This document shows, piece after piece, positions 28,589-37,816 of a stretch of 64,000 nt of DNA (positions within the stretch are counted from its first letter, which is position 1; every line of letters starts with the position of its first letter). Origin of the DNA: Limnohabitans sp. MMS-10A-192 (lineage in GTDB: Bacteria > Pseudomonadota > Gammaproteobacteria > Burkholderiales > Burkholderiaceae_C); the NCBI RefSeq assembly GCF_003063335.1, contig NZ_NERX01000001.1:620001-684000 (forward strand), given 5' to 3'. Under the pieces are notes generated by a model, which was not told where the DNA came from, searched no databases, and saw only the letters and a program-made list of their open reading frames with translations. A program made the position numbers and the translations under genes.

Positions 28589-31210
28589 ATGACCGAGCTG
28601 GCCCCGCTGCGCGAAGCGTACAAACGCGACAAGGCAGCGGTGCTGCAAAACCTGGCCGCCAGTGGTGCCAGCACCCGAGGTCTGCAAAAAACCTTGCACC
28701 ACTTGGCGGGCCTGGCCGACGCCTTGCTGATCCAGCTGTGGCAAAGCGCCGGTTTCTCGGCCGATGTGTGTCTGGTGGCTGTGGGCGGTTTTGGACGGGG
28801 CGAGTTGCTGCCCTACTCCGATGTGGACGTGCTGGTGCTTTTGCCCGATGGCCAGTCGCCTGAAAACAGTCCCGCGCTGCAATCGCAGCTGGAGCGCTTC
28901 ATTGGCAGCTGCTGGGACACCGGGCTGGAAATCGGCTCCAGCGTGCGCACCCTGAGCGAGTGCCTGGCCGAGTCGGCCAAAGACATCACGGTGCAGACCT
29001 CCTTGCTGGAGTCGCGCCCCATCACCGGTGACCTGAAGCTGTTTGGGGCGTTCCAGACGCAATACCAATCGGCGATGGACCCGCAAGCATTTTTTGTGGC
29101 CAAAACGCTGGAAATGCGCCAGCGCCACACCAAGTTTGAAGACACGCCCTACGCCCTGGAGCCCAATTGCAAGGAGTCGCCCGGCGGCTTGCGCGATTTG
29201 CAGATCATTTTGTGGGTGGCCCGTGCGGCAAGCTTGGGCCAAAGCTGGGACGATCTGGCGCGCAAGGGATTGGCTACGCCCCTTGAAATTCGCCAGATCA
29301 AACGCAACGAAGCTTTGCTCAGCTTGATTCGCACGCGCCTGCACTTGCAAGCGCGCCGCCGCGAGGACCGTTTGGTGTTTGATTTGCAAACCGGTGTGGC
29401 CGAGTCCTTTGGCTACGCGGCCGACATCAGCAGTGACGGCCGCATTGCTGTGCGCGCCAGTGAAAAGCTGATGCGCCAATACTATTGGGCGGCCAAGGCG
29501 GTCACGCAGCTGAACCAGATTTTGTTGCTCAACATCGAAGACCAACTCAAAAGCGATCGAGGGGAAACGTTGGGCAGTTTCCGGCCCCTGAACGAACGCT
29601 TTTTTGAAAAGGCCGGACTGATCGAAGTGGCCAGTGACGACCTGTACGACAAGCACCCCCACGCGATCCTGGAAACCTTTTTGCTCTACCAGGCCACACC
29701 AGGGGTGACCGGTTTGTCGGCCCGCACACTGCGGGCGCTGTACAACGTGCGACCAATCATGAACGGTCAGTTCCGCGCCGACCCGGTCAACCGCCAAACC
29801 TTCATGCAGATCTTGCAGCAGCCCTTTGGCATCACGCACGCGATGCGCTTGATGAACCAGACCTCGGTGCTGGGCCGCTACTTGTGGGTGTTCCGCCGAA
29901 TCGTGGGGCAAATGCAGCACGACCTGTTCCATGCCTACACGGTGGACCAGCACATCTTGATGGTGCTGCGCAATGTGAGGCGCTTTTTCATGGCCGAGCA
30001 TGCCCATGAGTACCCTTTTTGTTCGCAGCTGGCTGCGGGCTGGGACAAGCCCTGGATCATGTACGCTGCGGCGCTGTTCCACGACATCGCCAAAGGCCGG
30101 GGCGGTGACCATTCGCAACTGGGCAAGACCGAAGTGCGCACCTTTGCCCGCCAGCACAAGCTGGGTAAAGCCGACGCGCAGTTGATCGAGTTTCTGGTCG
30201 GCGAACACCTGACCATGAGCCACGTGGCCCAAAAAGAAGACTTGAGTGATCCCGATGTCATCGGCCGCTTTGCCCAACGCGTGGGCAATGAGCGCAATTT
30301 GACGGCCTTGTATTTGCTGACAGTGGCCGACATTCGCGGCACCAGCCCCAAAGTCTGGAACGCCTGGAAGGGCAAGTTGCTGGAAGACCTCTACAAATCC
30401 ACGCTGCGCGTATTGGGTGGCCGTGCGCCCGATGCCAATGCCGAGGTGGAAGCGCGCAAGCGCGATGCGCTGGTGGAACTGGCCCGCCATGCCGAACCGC
30501 ACGAAGGCCACAAGGCTTTGTGGGAAACGCTGGATGTGGGCTACTTCATGCGGCACGATGCCAGCGACATCGCTTGGCACGCCCGCCAGCTGTCGCGCCA
30601 TGTGGCCAAACCCGACCCGAACGGTCCGCGCACCATCGTGCGTGCCCGCATATCGCCCGTGGGCGAAGGCTTGCAGGTGCTGGTGTTCACACCCGATCAG
30701 CCCGATTTGTTTGCCCGCATTTGTGGTCACTTCGATCAGGCTGGCTTCAGCATCCTGGACGCCAAAGTGCACACCACCCGCACGGGCTGGGCGCTGGACA
30801 CTTTCCAGATCGTGACCACCATGCTGCCAGAGCATTACCGCGAGCTGATCACCATGGTGGAGTCGGGTCTGACCCGCACCGTTGAACAACAAGGCCCGCT
30901 GCCAGCACCCAGCCGTGGCAGGGTTTCACGCCGAGTCAAGAGCTTCCCCATGACGCCACGCGTGAGCCTCAAGCCCGATGACAAAGCGCAAAACTGGCTG
31001 CTCAGCGTCTCGGCCAGCGACCGCATCGGCTTGCTTTACGGCATCGCCACCGTCTTGGGCAAGCACGGCATCAACCTGCAACTGGCCAAAATCAGCACCT
31101 TGGGCGAGCGGGTGGAAGACACCTTCTTGATCAGCGGCTCGGCCTTGCAACAAAACAAGGCGCAAATCGAGATCGAGACCGAGTTGCTGCAGGCCCTGCA
31201 AGCCACCTGA
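28589..31210 (+). CDS. glnD: Bifunctional PII uridylyltransferase / uridylyl-removing enzyme GlnD
   Basis: 873 residues with the full domain set. The nucleotidyltransferase motif is [16 protein letters not shown] (66-81). The HD phosphohydrolase domain has [16 protein letters not shown] (about 497). Two C-terminal ACT domains sense glutamine (about 700-780 and 800-870, e.g. [18 protein letters not shown]). It uridylylates or deuridylylates PII proteins according to glutamine level, and so sets nitrogen assimilation. The ATG follows the map stop by one base. It converges with the GntR gene across 18 bases with no obvious terminator. Confidence 0.97.
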   Translation: MTELAPLREAYKRDKAAVLQNLAASGASTRGLQKTLHHLAGLADALLIQLWQSAGFSADVCLVAVGGFGRGELLPYSDVDVLVLLPDGQSPENSPALQSQLERFIGSCWDTGLEIGSSVRTLSECLAESAKDITVQTSLLESRPITGDLKLFGAFQTQYQSAMDPQAFFVAKTLEMRQRHTKFEDTPYALEPNCKESPGGLRDLQIILWVARAASLGQSWDDLARKGLATPLEIRQIKRNEALLSLIRTRLHLQARRREDRLVFDLQTGVAESFGYAADISSDGRIAVRASEKLMRQYYWAAKAVTQLNQILLLNIEDQLKSDRGETLGSFRPLNERFFEKAGLIEVASDDLYDKHPHAILETFLLYQATPGVTGLSARTLRALYNVRPIMNGQFRADPVNRQTFMQILQQPFGITHAMRLMNQTSVLGRYLWVFRRIVGQMQHDLFHAYTVDQHILMVLRNVRRFFMAEHAHEYPFCSQLAAGWDKPWIMYAAALFHDIAKGRGGDHSQLGKTEVRTFARQHKLGKADAQLIEFLVGEHLTMSHVAQKEDLSDPDVIGRFAQRVGNERNLTALYLLTVADIRGTSPKVWNAWKGKLLEDLYKSTLRVLGGRAPDANAEVEARKRDALVELARHAEPHEGHKALWETLDVGYFMRHDASDIAWHARQLSRHVAKPDPNGPRTIVRARISPVGEGLQVLVFTPDQPDLFARICGHFDQAGFSILDAKVHTTRTGWALDTFQIVTTMLPEHYRELITMVESGLTRTVEQQGPLPAPSRGRVSRRVKSFPMTPRVSLKPDDKAQNWLLSVSASDRIGLLYGIATVLGKHGINLQLAKISTLGERVEDTFLISGSALQQNKAQIEIETELLQALQAT

Positions 31211-31228
31211 GCCCACGCCAAAGCCAGC

Positions 31229-31939
31229 TCACTGGCTCAGGCGCGAGGAGTAACGGCAGACCTTCGGGTCAAACCATGTTTTGGAAAACTCGGCCAACTC
31301 GTTGTTGGCGGTCCAGGATTGCCGCTCGATGTAACCGGCCCAATCGCCTGTCTGCAGAGGCGATGTGGCTGGTGCCCAGTCGGGTGCGGTGGCTGCACTG
31401 ATCTGGTCTTCCACGCGTGAAATCCACACATTCAAGCGCTGTTGGTAGAACAAGTACATCGAGTCGCCCAACTCAGGGGCACTCAAGTTGGCGATACGCG
31501 TGCCGGGAAACCAGATCTCTTCCAATGCGACCGGCACTTGACTTAAAAACCGCAAACGCCGCACCCGCCAGCAAACGGCTCCATCCCAATTGGGCATGCC
31601 GGGTTCGGGCCTGGCTTGCGCCACATCCAGAATCTGTGCCGTGGGCAAACCCGGCCCGTTGGTCAGTTCCAAGCGGAACAACTCGTAAATCTGCTGCGTG
31701 CCTTGCACGCTTTTCACGTAGGTGCCCGAGCCCTGTATGCGCTCCAAAACGCCTTGCTTTTCCAAGAGCGCCAATGATTTGCGCAAGGTGCCCACCGCCA
31801 CCGACAGCGTTTGGGCCAAGGCGGCCTCGGTTGGCAAACGTTCGCCCGCGTGCCAATAACCTGCCTTGATTTGCCTGACCAACAGCTCTGCGATTTGCTG
31901 GTAGACCGGCAAGGGTTGGGCGTGATTTACAGAGTTCAT
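31229..31939 (-). CDS. GntR-family (HutC-type, UTRA) transcriptional regulator
   Basis: 236 residues. The N-terminal winged helix has PVYQQIAELLVRQIKAGYW and LPTEAALAQTLSVAVGTLRK. A UTRA ligand-binding domain follows (about 85-230, e.g. RRLRFLSQVPVALEEIWFP). UTRA domains usually bind sugar phosphates, amino sugars or similar small effectors. It is divergent from the monooxygenase gene across 88 bases and is the obvious local repressor for that operon. If the sulfosugar hypothesis holds, the effector could be the sulfosugar or a breakdown product. Only weak promoter boxes can be seen. Confidence 0.9.
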   Translation of the reverse strand: MNSVNHAQPLPVYQQIAELLVRQIKAGYWHAGERLPTEAALAQTLSVAVGTLRKSLALLEKQGVLERIQGSGTYVKSVQGTQQIYELFRLELTNGPGLPTAQILDVAQARPEPGMPNWDGAVCWRVRRLRFLSQVPVALEEIWFPGTRIANLSAPELGDSMYLFYQQRLNVWISRVEDQISAATAPDWAPATSPLQTGDWAGYIERQSWTANNELAEFSKTWFDPKVCRYSSRLSQ

Positions 31940-31988
31940 GCCCCACAGTATGACAAATAAGTGGAAACCCCCAAGCCAACATGCGTCA

Positions 31989-32005
31989 ATTCATATACCA
32001 TTCAT
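31989..32005. promoter_or_regulatory. Direct repeat in the GntR/monooxygenase divergent promoter
   Basis: ATTCAT occurs at 31989-31994 and again at 32000-32005, an 11-base period (one helical turn), in an AT-rich part of the gap. On the other strand TGGTATATGAAT resembles sites of HutC-type GntR proteins. It is an operator candidate for the divergent regulator. Confidence 0.35.
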
Positions 32006-32027
32006 TCACTTAATTGTGAGGTTTGAT

Positions 32028-33185
32028 ATGAGCATCGTTCCCGTCAAAGGTCAAGACATCCAAGGCGCTGAAGTCGCTTGGTTTGCACCCCTGTGCTCGG
32101 ATGACTTTCGCCACCTGGGTGTACCCGATGGCGACTTGCGCAGCAGCTGGGCCAACACCAGCCGCATCGTGCAAAAAGCCGAAGAGCTGGGCTACCGCAA
32201 CATTTTGTGCCCCTCGTCTTACCAAGTGGGCCAGGACACCCTGACCTTTGCCGCCGCTGTGGCGCCCATGACGAAGCGCATGAACTTGCTGGCGGCCATT
32301 CGCTGCGGTGAAGTGCACCCGGCCATGCTGGCGCGCACCGTGGCCACGCTGGACCACATTCTGGAAGGCCGCCTCACGCTGAATGTGATTTCGTCTGACT
32401 TTCCCGGCCAACAAGAAGACAGCGCCTACCGTTACCGCCGGTCCTGGGAAGTGGTCGAGATCCTCAAACAAGCCTGGACCCAAGACGAGATCAACTACGA
32501 CGGCGAGATCTACAAGCTCAAGGGTTTGTCCACCGACCCCGTGCGCCCCTACCAAACCAACGGCGGCCCCCTGCTCTACTTCGGCGGTTACAGCCCCGAT
32601 GCACTGGCCTTGTGCGGCGCCCATTGCGACACTTACCTGATGTGGCCCGAGCCCAAGGACATGCTGGCCCAACGCATGCGCGATGTGCATGCCCAGGCTG
32701 AGAAATACGGCCGCTTGCTGGACTATGGCTTGCGCGTGCACATGATCGTGCGCGACACCGAGGCCGAAGCGCGTGAATACGCCGCCGAGCTGGTCTCGCA
32801 ACTGGACGATGAAAAAGGCCGCGAAATCCGCCAACGCGCACTGGATGCAAAGAGCCTGGGTGTCTCGCTGCAAAGCGCCAACCGCGACCGTGCCGATGAC
32901 GAAGGCTACGTCGAGCCCCATTTGTGGACCGGTGTGGGCCGCGCCCGCAGCGGCTGTGGGGCCGCTTTGGTGGGCAGCGTCGATCAGGTGCTCAGTGAAA
33001 TAGAGGCCTATCAAAAGATGGGCATCCGGGCCTTCATCTTTTCCGGTTACCCTCACCTGCAAGAGTGCGAGATCTTTGGCACCAAAGTCTTGCCACAGCT
33101 CAAGACGGTATCCCTTGCACACGAATATGGCCGCGTTCCGGCCCAAACACCGCCCACACCGCTGGGCACAGGAGTTCGCAAATGA
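32028..33185 (+). CDS. LLM-class FMNH2-dependent monooxygenase (SsuD/SmoC-like), candidate sulfoquinovose monooxygenase
   Basis: 385 residues. SsuD-like barrel: IRCGEVHPAMLARTVATLDH, LLYFGGYSPDAL, YGLRVHMIVRDTEAEA (arginine and histidine equivalent to those of alkanesulfonate monooxygenase), GVGRARSGCGAALVG and the C-terminal FSGYPHLQE. These enzymes use reduced flavin and oxygen to cleave C-S bonds, releasing sulfite and an aldehyde. The ATG at 32028 has GAGG upstream; the open frame before it has no family match. It overlaps an aldo/keto reductase gene, followed by a flavin reductase gene, and the facing transporter is of sugar rather than sulfonate type. This set matches SmoC/SmoB/SmoA of the sulfo-SMO pathway; the substrate is inferred. 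Confidence 0.9.
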   Translation: MSIVPVKGQDIQGAEVAWFAPLCSDDFRHLGVPDGDLRSSWANTSRIVQKAEELGYRNILCPSSYQVGQDTLTFAAAVAPMTKRMNLLAAIRCGEVHPAMLARTVATLDHILEGRLTLNVISSDFPGQQEDSAYRYRRSWEVVEILKQAWTQDEINYDGEIYKLKGLSTDPVRPYQTNGGPLLYFGGYSPDALALCGAHCDTYLMWPEPKDMLAQRMRDVHAQAEKYGRLLDYGLRVHMIVRDTEAEAREYAAELVSQLDDEKGREIRQRALDAKSLGVSLQSANRDRADDEGYVEPHLWTGVGRARSGCGAALVGSVDQVLSEIEAYQKMGIRAFIFSGYPHLQECEIFGTKVLPQLKTVSLAHEYGRVPAQTPPTPLGTGVRK

Positions 33186-34108
33186 GTTCAAAACACATCG
33201 GCCGCATGGCGCTGCCCAACGGGCGCAGCCTCAGTCGCATGGCTTATGGCGTCTGGCGCCTGTCCGAGGCCCAAGACTGCTCGGTTGACGCCAATCTGGC
33301 CCGCATCGATGCCTGCCTGGCGCAGGGCATCACCACGTTTGACCATGCCGACATTTACGGCGACTACAGCTGCGAAGCGCTGTTTGGCCAAGCCATCAAG
33401 GCCCGTCCCAGCCTGAAAGACCAGATCGAGATCGTCACCAAGACCGACATCATGCTGCTGTCAGGCCAATGGGCAGACACCCGCGTCAAGCACTACGACA
33501 CCAGCCCCGCCCACGTCACCGCCAGCGTAGACCGTTCGCTGTCGCGCATTGGCGTGGATGTGATTGATCTGCTGCTGATCCACCGCCCTGACCCGCTGAT
33601 GGATGCGCAGGCACTGGGCGCATGCCTGGACGGCTTGATCGACAGCGGCAAGCTGCGCGGCGTGGGCGTGTCCAACTTCATGCCCTGGGATGTGGACCTG
33701 CTGCAGTCGTGCATGAAGCACAAGCTGCAAACCAACCAGATCGAGCTGAGCCTCTTGAACACCGCGCCCTTCACCAACGGCCAGATCGCCCATGCCCAAC
33801 AGCACCGCATGCCGGTGATGGCTTGGTCGCCTTTGGGCGGTGGCCGTCTGCACGCGCAAGCGCACACCGCAGGCACTGCGGCCGCTCGCCTGGCGCCCAA
33901 GCTGGCCAAACTGGCCCTGGCATCGGGCACCGACACCACCGCTGTGGCCATGGCCTGGCTGATGCACCACCCTGTGGGCGTCTTGCCTGTCATGGGCTCC
34001 AACCAGATCGAGCGCATCCAGCGTTTTGCCGATGCAGCACGCGTGCCCATGGACCGACAGACCTGGTTTGAACTGTATGAATTGGCCAATGGCCATGAAG
34101 TGCCTTGA
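33182..34108 (+). CDS. Aldo/keto reductase (candidate SmoB-like 6-oxo-glucose reductase)
   Basis: 308 residues of the YdhF-like branch. The catalytic tetrad is visible: aspartate and tyrosine in FDHADIYGDY, lysine in IVTKTDI and histidine in LLIHRPDP; NADPH-site residues lie near VMGSNQIERI. It overlaps the monooxygenase stop by 4 bases, pointing to equal expression. In the sulfo-SMO pathway an NADPH-dependent reductase of this superfamily turns 6-dehydroglucose into glucose; here that role is inferred from position. It is cytoplasmic, since no signal peptide is seen. Confidence 0.9.
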   Translation: MSSKHIGRMALPNGRSLSRMAYGVWRLSEAQDCSVDANLARIDACLAQGITTFDHADIYGDYSCEALFGQAIKARPSLKDQIEIVTKTDIMLLSGQWADTRVKHYDTSPAHVTASVDRSLSRIGVDVIDLLLIHRPDPLMDAQALGACLDGLIDSGKLRGVGVSNFMPWDVDLLQSCMKHKLQTNQIELSLLNTAPFTNGQIAHAQQHRMPVMAWSPLGGGRLHAQAHTAGTAAARLAPKLAKLALASGTDTTAVAMAWLMHHPVGVLPVMGSNQIERIQRFADAARVPMDRQTWFELYELANGHEVP

Positions 34109-34119
34109 AGAAAGACCCC

Positions 34120-34653
34120 ATGCGACACATGCCCGATGACATCAATTCAGCCGCCACAGCAGCTGCGCCTGTGAGCGACCCGGCAGATTACCGCAGAGCA
34201 CTGGGCTGCTTTGGCACCGGCGTCACAGTGGTCACCGCCCACCACGAGGGCCAAGATTGGGGCATGACCTGCAACTCGTTCAGCTCGGTCTCCTTGAACC
34301 CCAGGCTGGTGCTGTGGAGCATCCGCAAAGAAGCCAGCAGCTTGCCCGCGTTCACACAATCGGGCGGGTTCACCGTGAGTGTCTTGGCCAGCGCCCAAGC
34401 CGACTTGGCCATGCAATTTGCCAAAGGCACCATGACAGAGCGATTTGCCGGCGTGAAGACCACAAAACAAGCCAGCCAGCGTTTGCGCCTGGATGGCGCT
34501 GTGGCCTGGTTTGACTGCACCTTGCACCAGTTGGTCGATGCCGGTGATCACCACATCGTCATTGGGCAGGTGCAAGACTTTGGCTGGCAAGATGCCGCCC
34601 CCTTGGCGTTTTGCCGCAGCCAGTTCGGGATGTTTCAGTCTTTGCCGGCCTGA
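34120..34653 (+). CDS. Flavin reductase-like FMN-binding protein (candidate SmoA-like partner)
   Basis: 177 residues. CFGTGVTVVTAHHEGQDWG and TCNSFSSVSLNPRLVLWSI are typical of the flavin reductase-like (PF01613) split barrel of short-chain two-component reductases. The ATG at 34120 follows GAAGAAAG by 5 bases; an in-frame TTG at 34105 overlaps the previous stop. It would supply FMNH2 to the monooxygenase encoded two genes upstream. A strong terminator follows. Confidence 0.92.
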   Translation: MRHMPDDINSAATAAAPVSDPADYRRALGCFGTGVTVVTAHHEGQDWGMTCNSFSSVSLNPRLVLWSIRKEASSLPAFTQSGGFTVSVLASAQADLAMQFAKGTMTERFAGVKTTKQASQRLRLDGAVAWFDCTLHQLVDAGDHHIVIGQVQDFGWQDAAPLAFCRSQFGMFQSLPA

Positions 34654-34680
34654 AGCCACCAAGCTGCAAAACACCCCCAG

Positions 34681-34711
34681 AAAGTCGGAGCTTGAGCTCC
34701 GACTTTTTTTT
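34681..34711 (+). terminator. Rho-independent terminator of the monooxygenase operon
   Basis: AAAGTCGGAGC (34681-34691) pairs with GCTCCGACTTT (34696-34706) around TTGA and is followed by a long U-run. On the opposite strand only three U residues follow, so it works mainly for the plus strand but may also stop the converging ABC operon. Confidence 0.92.
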
Positions 34712-34715
34712 TGCA

Positions 34716-35552
34716 TCAGCCTTTGAGGCCACCTTGCGTGAGCCCGCCCACCACCCGCTCTTGAAACAGGGCGATCAAAATGGCCACCGGCACGATCGCC
34801 ACGATCAAGGCCGCAGAAATGATGGGCCAAGGGAAGGTGAACTCCCCCTGGTAAAGCGCAATGCCCACCGGCAAAGTGCGCACGGCCGGACTGGAATTGA
34901 GGGACAGCGCCAGCAGGAATTCATCCCAGGAATTCACAAACGCCAAGATGCCCGCAGTGAAGATGCCGGGAGCCGCCAAAGGCACCACCACTTGCCAAAG
35001 CGCCCCCATGCGTGTGCAACCATCGATCATGGCGGCGTTTTCCAAATCGCGCGGGATGCTCTGGAAGAAACTCACCAGCACCAAGGTGCACACGGGCAAG
35101 TTGAGGACCACATAGGGCAGGATCAAAGCGATGTAGGTGTTCAACCAACCCAGAGCCCGCATGGTCTCGAAGATGGGCACCAACAAGGTCACCAGCGGAA
35201 ACATGCTGGAGGCCACGATGCAAGTCAAGATCAATTGCCGGCGCTTGAGTTGCAGCCGCGCAATGGCATAGGCCGCAAATGCCGCCACCACCAAGGACAA
35301 AGCCGTGGCACCACAGGCCACCAGCAAACTGTTTTTCAAATACATCAACAGCGGTTGATCGGTGAACGCGCGCACATAGTTGTCCAGCATGGGGTTGGCC
35401 GGCCACCAGGTGATGGGTTTTTGCACCAGCTCGGCCTCGCTTTTGAGCGAGGTGAACAAAATCCAGACCGCCGGGAAAAAGCCATTGACGACCACCATGC
35501 CTGCGGCCACCCAACGCAGCATGGGCGAGCTCCAAAGTCCTGTGGGGTTCAT
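34716..35552 (-). CDS. CUT1 sugar ABC transporter permease (MalG-like)
   Basis: 278 residues with six predicted membrane segments. The EAA loop is AAMIDGCTRMGALWQVVVP, and the end is RVVGGLTQGGLKG, typical of MalG-type subunits. The start overlaps the upstream permease stop by 4 bases. With the MalF-like protein it forms the inner-membrane channel of a carbohydrate importer. It converges on the monooxygenase operon terminator. Confidence 0.93.
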   Translation of the reverse strand: MNPTGLWSSPMLRWVAAGMVVVNGFFPAVWILFTSLKSEAELVQKPITWWPANPMLDNYVRAFTDQPLLMYLKNSLLVACGATALSLVVAAFAAYAIARLQLKRRQLILTCIVASSMFPLVTLLVPIFETMRALGWLNTYIALILPYVVLNLPVCTLVLVSFFQSIPRDLENAAMIDGCTRMGALWQVVVPLAAPGIFTAGILAFVNSWDEFLLALSLNSSPAVRTLPVGIALYQGEFTFPWPIISAALIVAIVPVAILIALFQERVVGGLTQGGLKG

Positions 35553-36427
35553 GCGGCGTTCTTTCCGATCTGTTTCAAGTAAAAGCCGGTCACAAAAAGC
35601 GAAATCACGAACATGAACACGGCCAGGGTCGCGCCGAAACTGATGTCCGAATAATCGATGGTGTATTTGTGAATCAGCATGGCCAAGGTCTCGGTGGCCT
35701 CACCGGGCCCGCCACGCGTCATGGTGTAGGGGATGTCAAAAGTCTGCAAAGCTGTGATGGTGCGGAAAATCAAGGCCACCACAATGCTGGGCATGAGCAT
35801 GGGGATGGTGATCTGCCAGAACTGCTGCCAACGGCTGGCGCCATCCACTTCAGCCGCTTCATAGAGCGACTTGGGGATCATTTGCAAACCCGCCAGCAAA
35901 ATCAAAGCCATGAAAGACGATGTTTTCCAGATCACCGTCAGGCAAATGGCGGCAAACGCCCAATTGGGCTTGAGCAGCCAGCTGGTGGGCTCGTCTTGCA
36001 AGCCCAGCCGGTTCATCACATCGTTGACCACGCCGTACTCGGTGTGAAAAAACCAAGCAAAAATCAGCCCGGCAAAAGACAGCGGTAAGGCCCAGGGCAA
36101 GAGCAAAGACAAACGCACTGGCCATTTGCGCTTGAAGGGCAAGTTGGCCAACATGGCCAATGCCAGCCCGGCGATCAATGCACCAGGCACCGTGATCAGC
36201 GTGATCAGCAAGGTGTTTTTCGTGGCGTTCCAGAACAAAGGGTCCTGCACGACATCGATGTAATTTTGCAAACCCAGAAACGCCCCGTTCTTGTCCACCG
36301 CGTACAAGCTGTTGTAAATCAGCTTGCCGATCGGATAAACCACGATCATCAGCAGCAACAAAAATGCGGGTGCCAAGAGCAGCACTGCAAGCGTTTTTTC
36401 ACTGGGATCGCGCAATTTGGACAACAT
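35549..36427 (-). CDS. CUT1 sugar ABC transporter permease (MalF-like)
   Basis: About 292 residues from the ATG at 36427; an in-frame TTG at 36454 is an alternative, and neither has a clear ribosome-binding site. Six membrane segments, with the EAA loop in YEAAEVDGASRWQQFWQITI and the helix after LAVLLLAPAFLLLLMIVVYP. It is separated from the upstream binding-protein gene by 75 bases with two hairpins, a classical way to keep permease levels below binding-protein levels. Confidence 0.92.
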   Translation of the reverse strand: MLSKLRDPSEKTLAVLLLAPAFLLLLMIVVYPIGKLIYNSLYAVDKNGAFLGLQNYIDVVQDPLFWNATKNTLLITLITVPGALIAGLALAMLANLPFKRKWPVRLSLLLPWALPLSFAGLIFAWFFHTEYGVVNDVMNRLGLQDEPTSWLLKPNWAFAAICLTVIWKTSSFMALILLAGLQMIPKSLYEAAEVDGASRWQQFWQITIPMLMPSIVVALIFRTITALQTFDIPYTMTRGGPGEATETLAMLIHKYTIDYSDISFGATLAVFMFVISLFVTGFYLKQIGKNAA

Positions 36428-36458
36428 GGCAACGTTCAATAGATTTGGGGGCAACTGC

Positions 36459-36501
36459 GCCGGACCCTGAGGGATCCGGCGTCAGATCGGCTCAAAGAGC
36501 C
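36459..36501 (-). other. Two hairpins between binding-protein and permease genes
   Basis: GCCGGA (36459-36464) pairs with TCCGGC (36475-36480), with an inner CCC/GGG. A second small stem is GGCTC/GAGCC (36489-36501). No U-run follows on the minus strand, so they more likely protect the 3' end of the binding-protein mRNA than terminate transcription. Confidence 0.6.
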
Positions 36502-36502
36502 T

Positions 36503-37768
36503 TCAGCGCATCAGTCTGCCAACACGGGCTGCGATTTCATCCACACCGGCCTCAGGCGTCTTGGTGCGGGCCAAAATGGCGCTGGTGGTGGTCCGGATGA
36601 TGTCCGACACTTGGCCGTAATCTTCGACCATCGGGCGACTCTGAGCGCCCAAGACCACGGGCAAAGCGTCCTTGAACCATGGCACGGCTTTGTTGACCGC
36701 TGGATCCGAATACACGCTTTGGAACACCGGCAAGATCGAGCCCTCGCGAGCGATGAAGGCGCTGGCCTCTTTGGACGACAGGTACTGGATGAGCTTGCCC
36801 GCGGCATCCTTGTTTTTGCCATAGGCATTCATGGCCCACTGCCAACCACCCATGCAGGTCGCCGACTTGCCGCCAGTCATGGCGGGCAAAGGCATCACGC
36901 CCACGTTGCCTTTGACCTTGGAGTCCGCATCGTCCTTGAAGCGGTCGAAGGCAAAGCCCCAGTTGATCGCGAACACGGCCTGACCGGCTTTGAATTCGTT
37001 GACAGTAACCGGGGTGGTGACTTCAGCAACGTTCTTTTTGATCACGCCTTGATCGACCATGCTCAGCCAGTTGTTCAAACCTTTGACAGCCGCCGCCTTG
37101 TCGAGGGTCAACTTGCCAGCGGCATCGTTGAATTGTTTGCCCTGCCCCCAATAAGGCAACAAGAAAGTGCAGACAGCACCTTCAATGGGTGCACCCTGAA
37201 TGGACAGGCCCTGAAGATTGGGGGCGTTTTCTGCAGCCATGACCTTCTTGGCCGCTGCGGCCAACTCATCCCAGGTTTTCGGTTCGGCCACACCGTGTTT
37301 GGTCAGCAAGTCCTTGCGGTAATACATGAACATGGCATCGCCCTGGCTGGGCATGGCGTAGAGCTTGCCGCCGATCACGTTGGCATTTTGATAGACCGGC
37401 AGGTAGTCATTTTTGAGCACAGCGGCCCCACCGACGTACTTGTCCAAAGGTTCGATCCAGCCTTTGGAGGCGTATTGCGCGGGGTTGACGATGTCGATCA
37501 GGAACAGGTCGATGGCCGAGTCCTTGGCGTTGAGCACGGTGGACAGGTACTGGCGCTGCAATTCGGACGTTGCGCCGCCGGTTTCGATCTCGACTTTGAC
37601 ACCCGGATTGGCCTTGTTGTACTGCTCGAACAATTTGGCTTGCAAATCGGGGCGCTGGTTGGGGCCAACGAACACACGCAAGGTGGTTTGCTGAGCCCAG
37701 ACTGCACCTGCGGCCAGTGTGCTGGCCAGGGCCACAGCAGCCAGTTTGATGGCGTGACGCTTCTTCAT
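36503..37768 (-). CDS. Sugar ABC transporter periplasmic binding protein (family 1)
   Basis: 421 residues with a signal peptide ending AGAVWA before QQTTLRVFVG. The extracellular solute-binding family 1 features are clear: GGATSELQRQYLSTVLNA, AIDLFLIDIVNPAQYA, GWIEPLDKYV, MFMYYRKDLL and PKTWDELAAAAKKV. AAGGAG lies before the ATG. It would capture the sugar in the periplasm. By gene context the candidate ligand is sulfoquinovose or sulfoquinovosyl glycerol (as SmoF), but the sequence also resembles generic disaccharide binders, so the ligand is open. Confidence 0.92.
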   Translation of the reverse strand: MKKRHAIKLAAVALASTLAAGAVWAQQTTLRVFVGPNQRPDLQAKLFEQYNKANPGVKVEIETGGATSELQRQYLSTVLNAKDSAIDLFLIDIVNPAQYASKGWIEPLDKYVGGAAVLKNDYLPVYQNANVIGGKLYAMPSQGDAMFMYYRKDLLTKHGVAEPKTWDELAAAAKKVMAAENAPNLQGLSIQGAPIEGAVCTFLLPYWGQGKQFNDAAGKLTLDKAAAVKGLNNWLSMVDQGVIKKNVAEVTTPVTVNEFKAGQAVFAINWGFAFDRFKDDADSKVKGNVGVMPLPAMTGGKSATCMGGWQWAMNAYGKNKDAAGKLIQYLSSKEASAFIAREGSILPVFQSVYSDPAVNKAVPWFKDALPVVLGAQSRPMVEDYGQVSDIIRTTTSAILARTKTPEAGVDEIAARVGRLMR

Positions 37769-37816
37769 GGATGTCTCCTTGGGGTTGAAATCAAATGGAC
37801 TTACAAAAAAACTTTG

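Noticed and set aside
28568..30892. 774-codon minus-strand open frame opposite glnD
   Set aside because: Shadow of glnD; no domain and His/Gln-rich composition.
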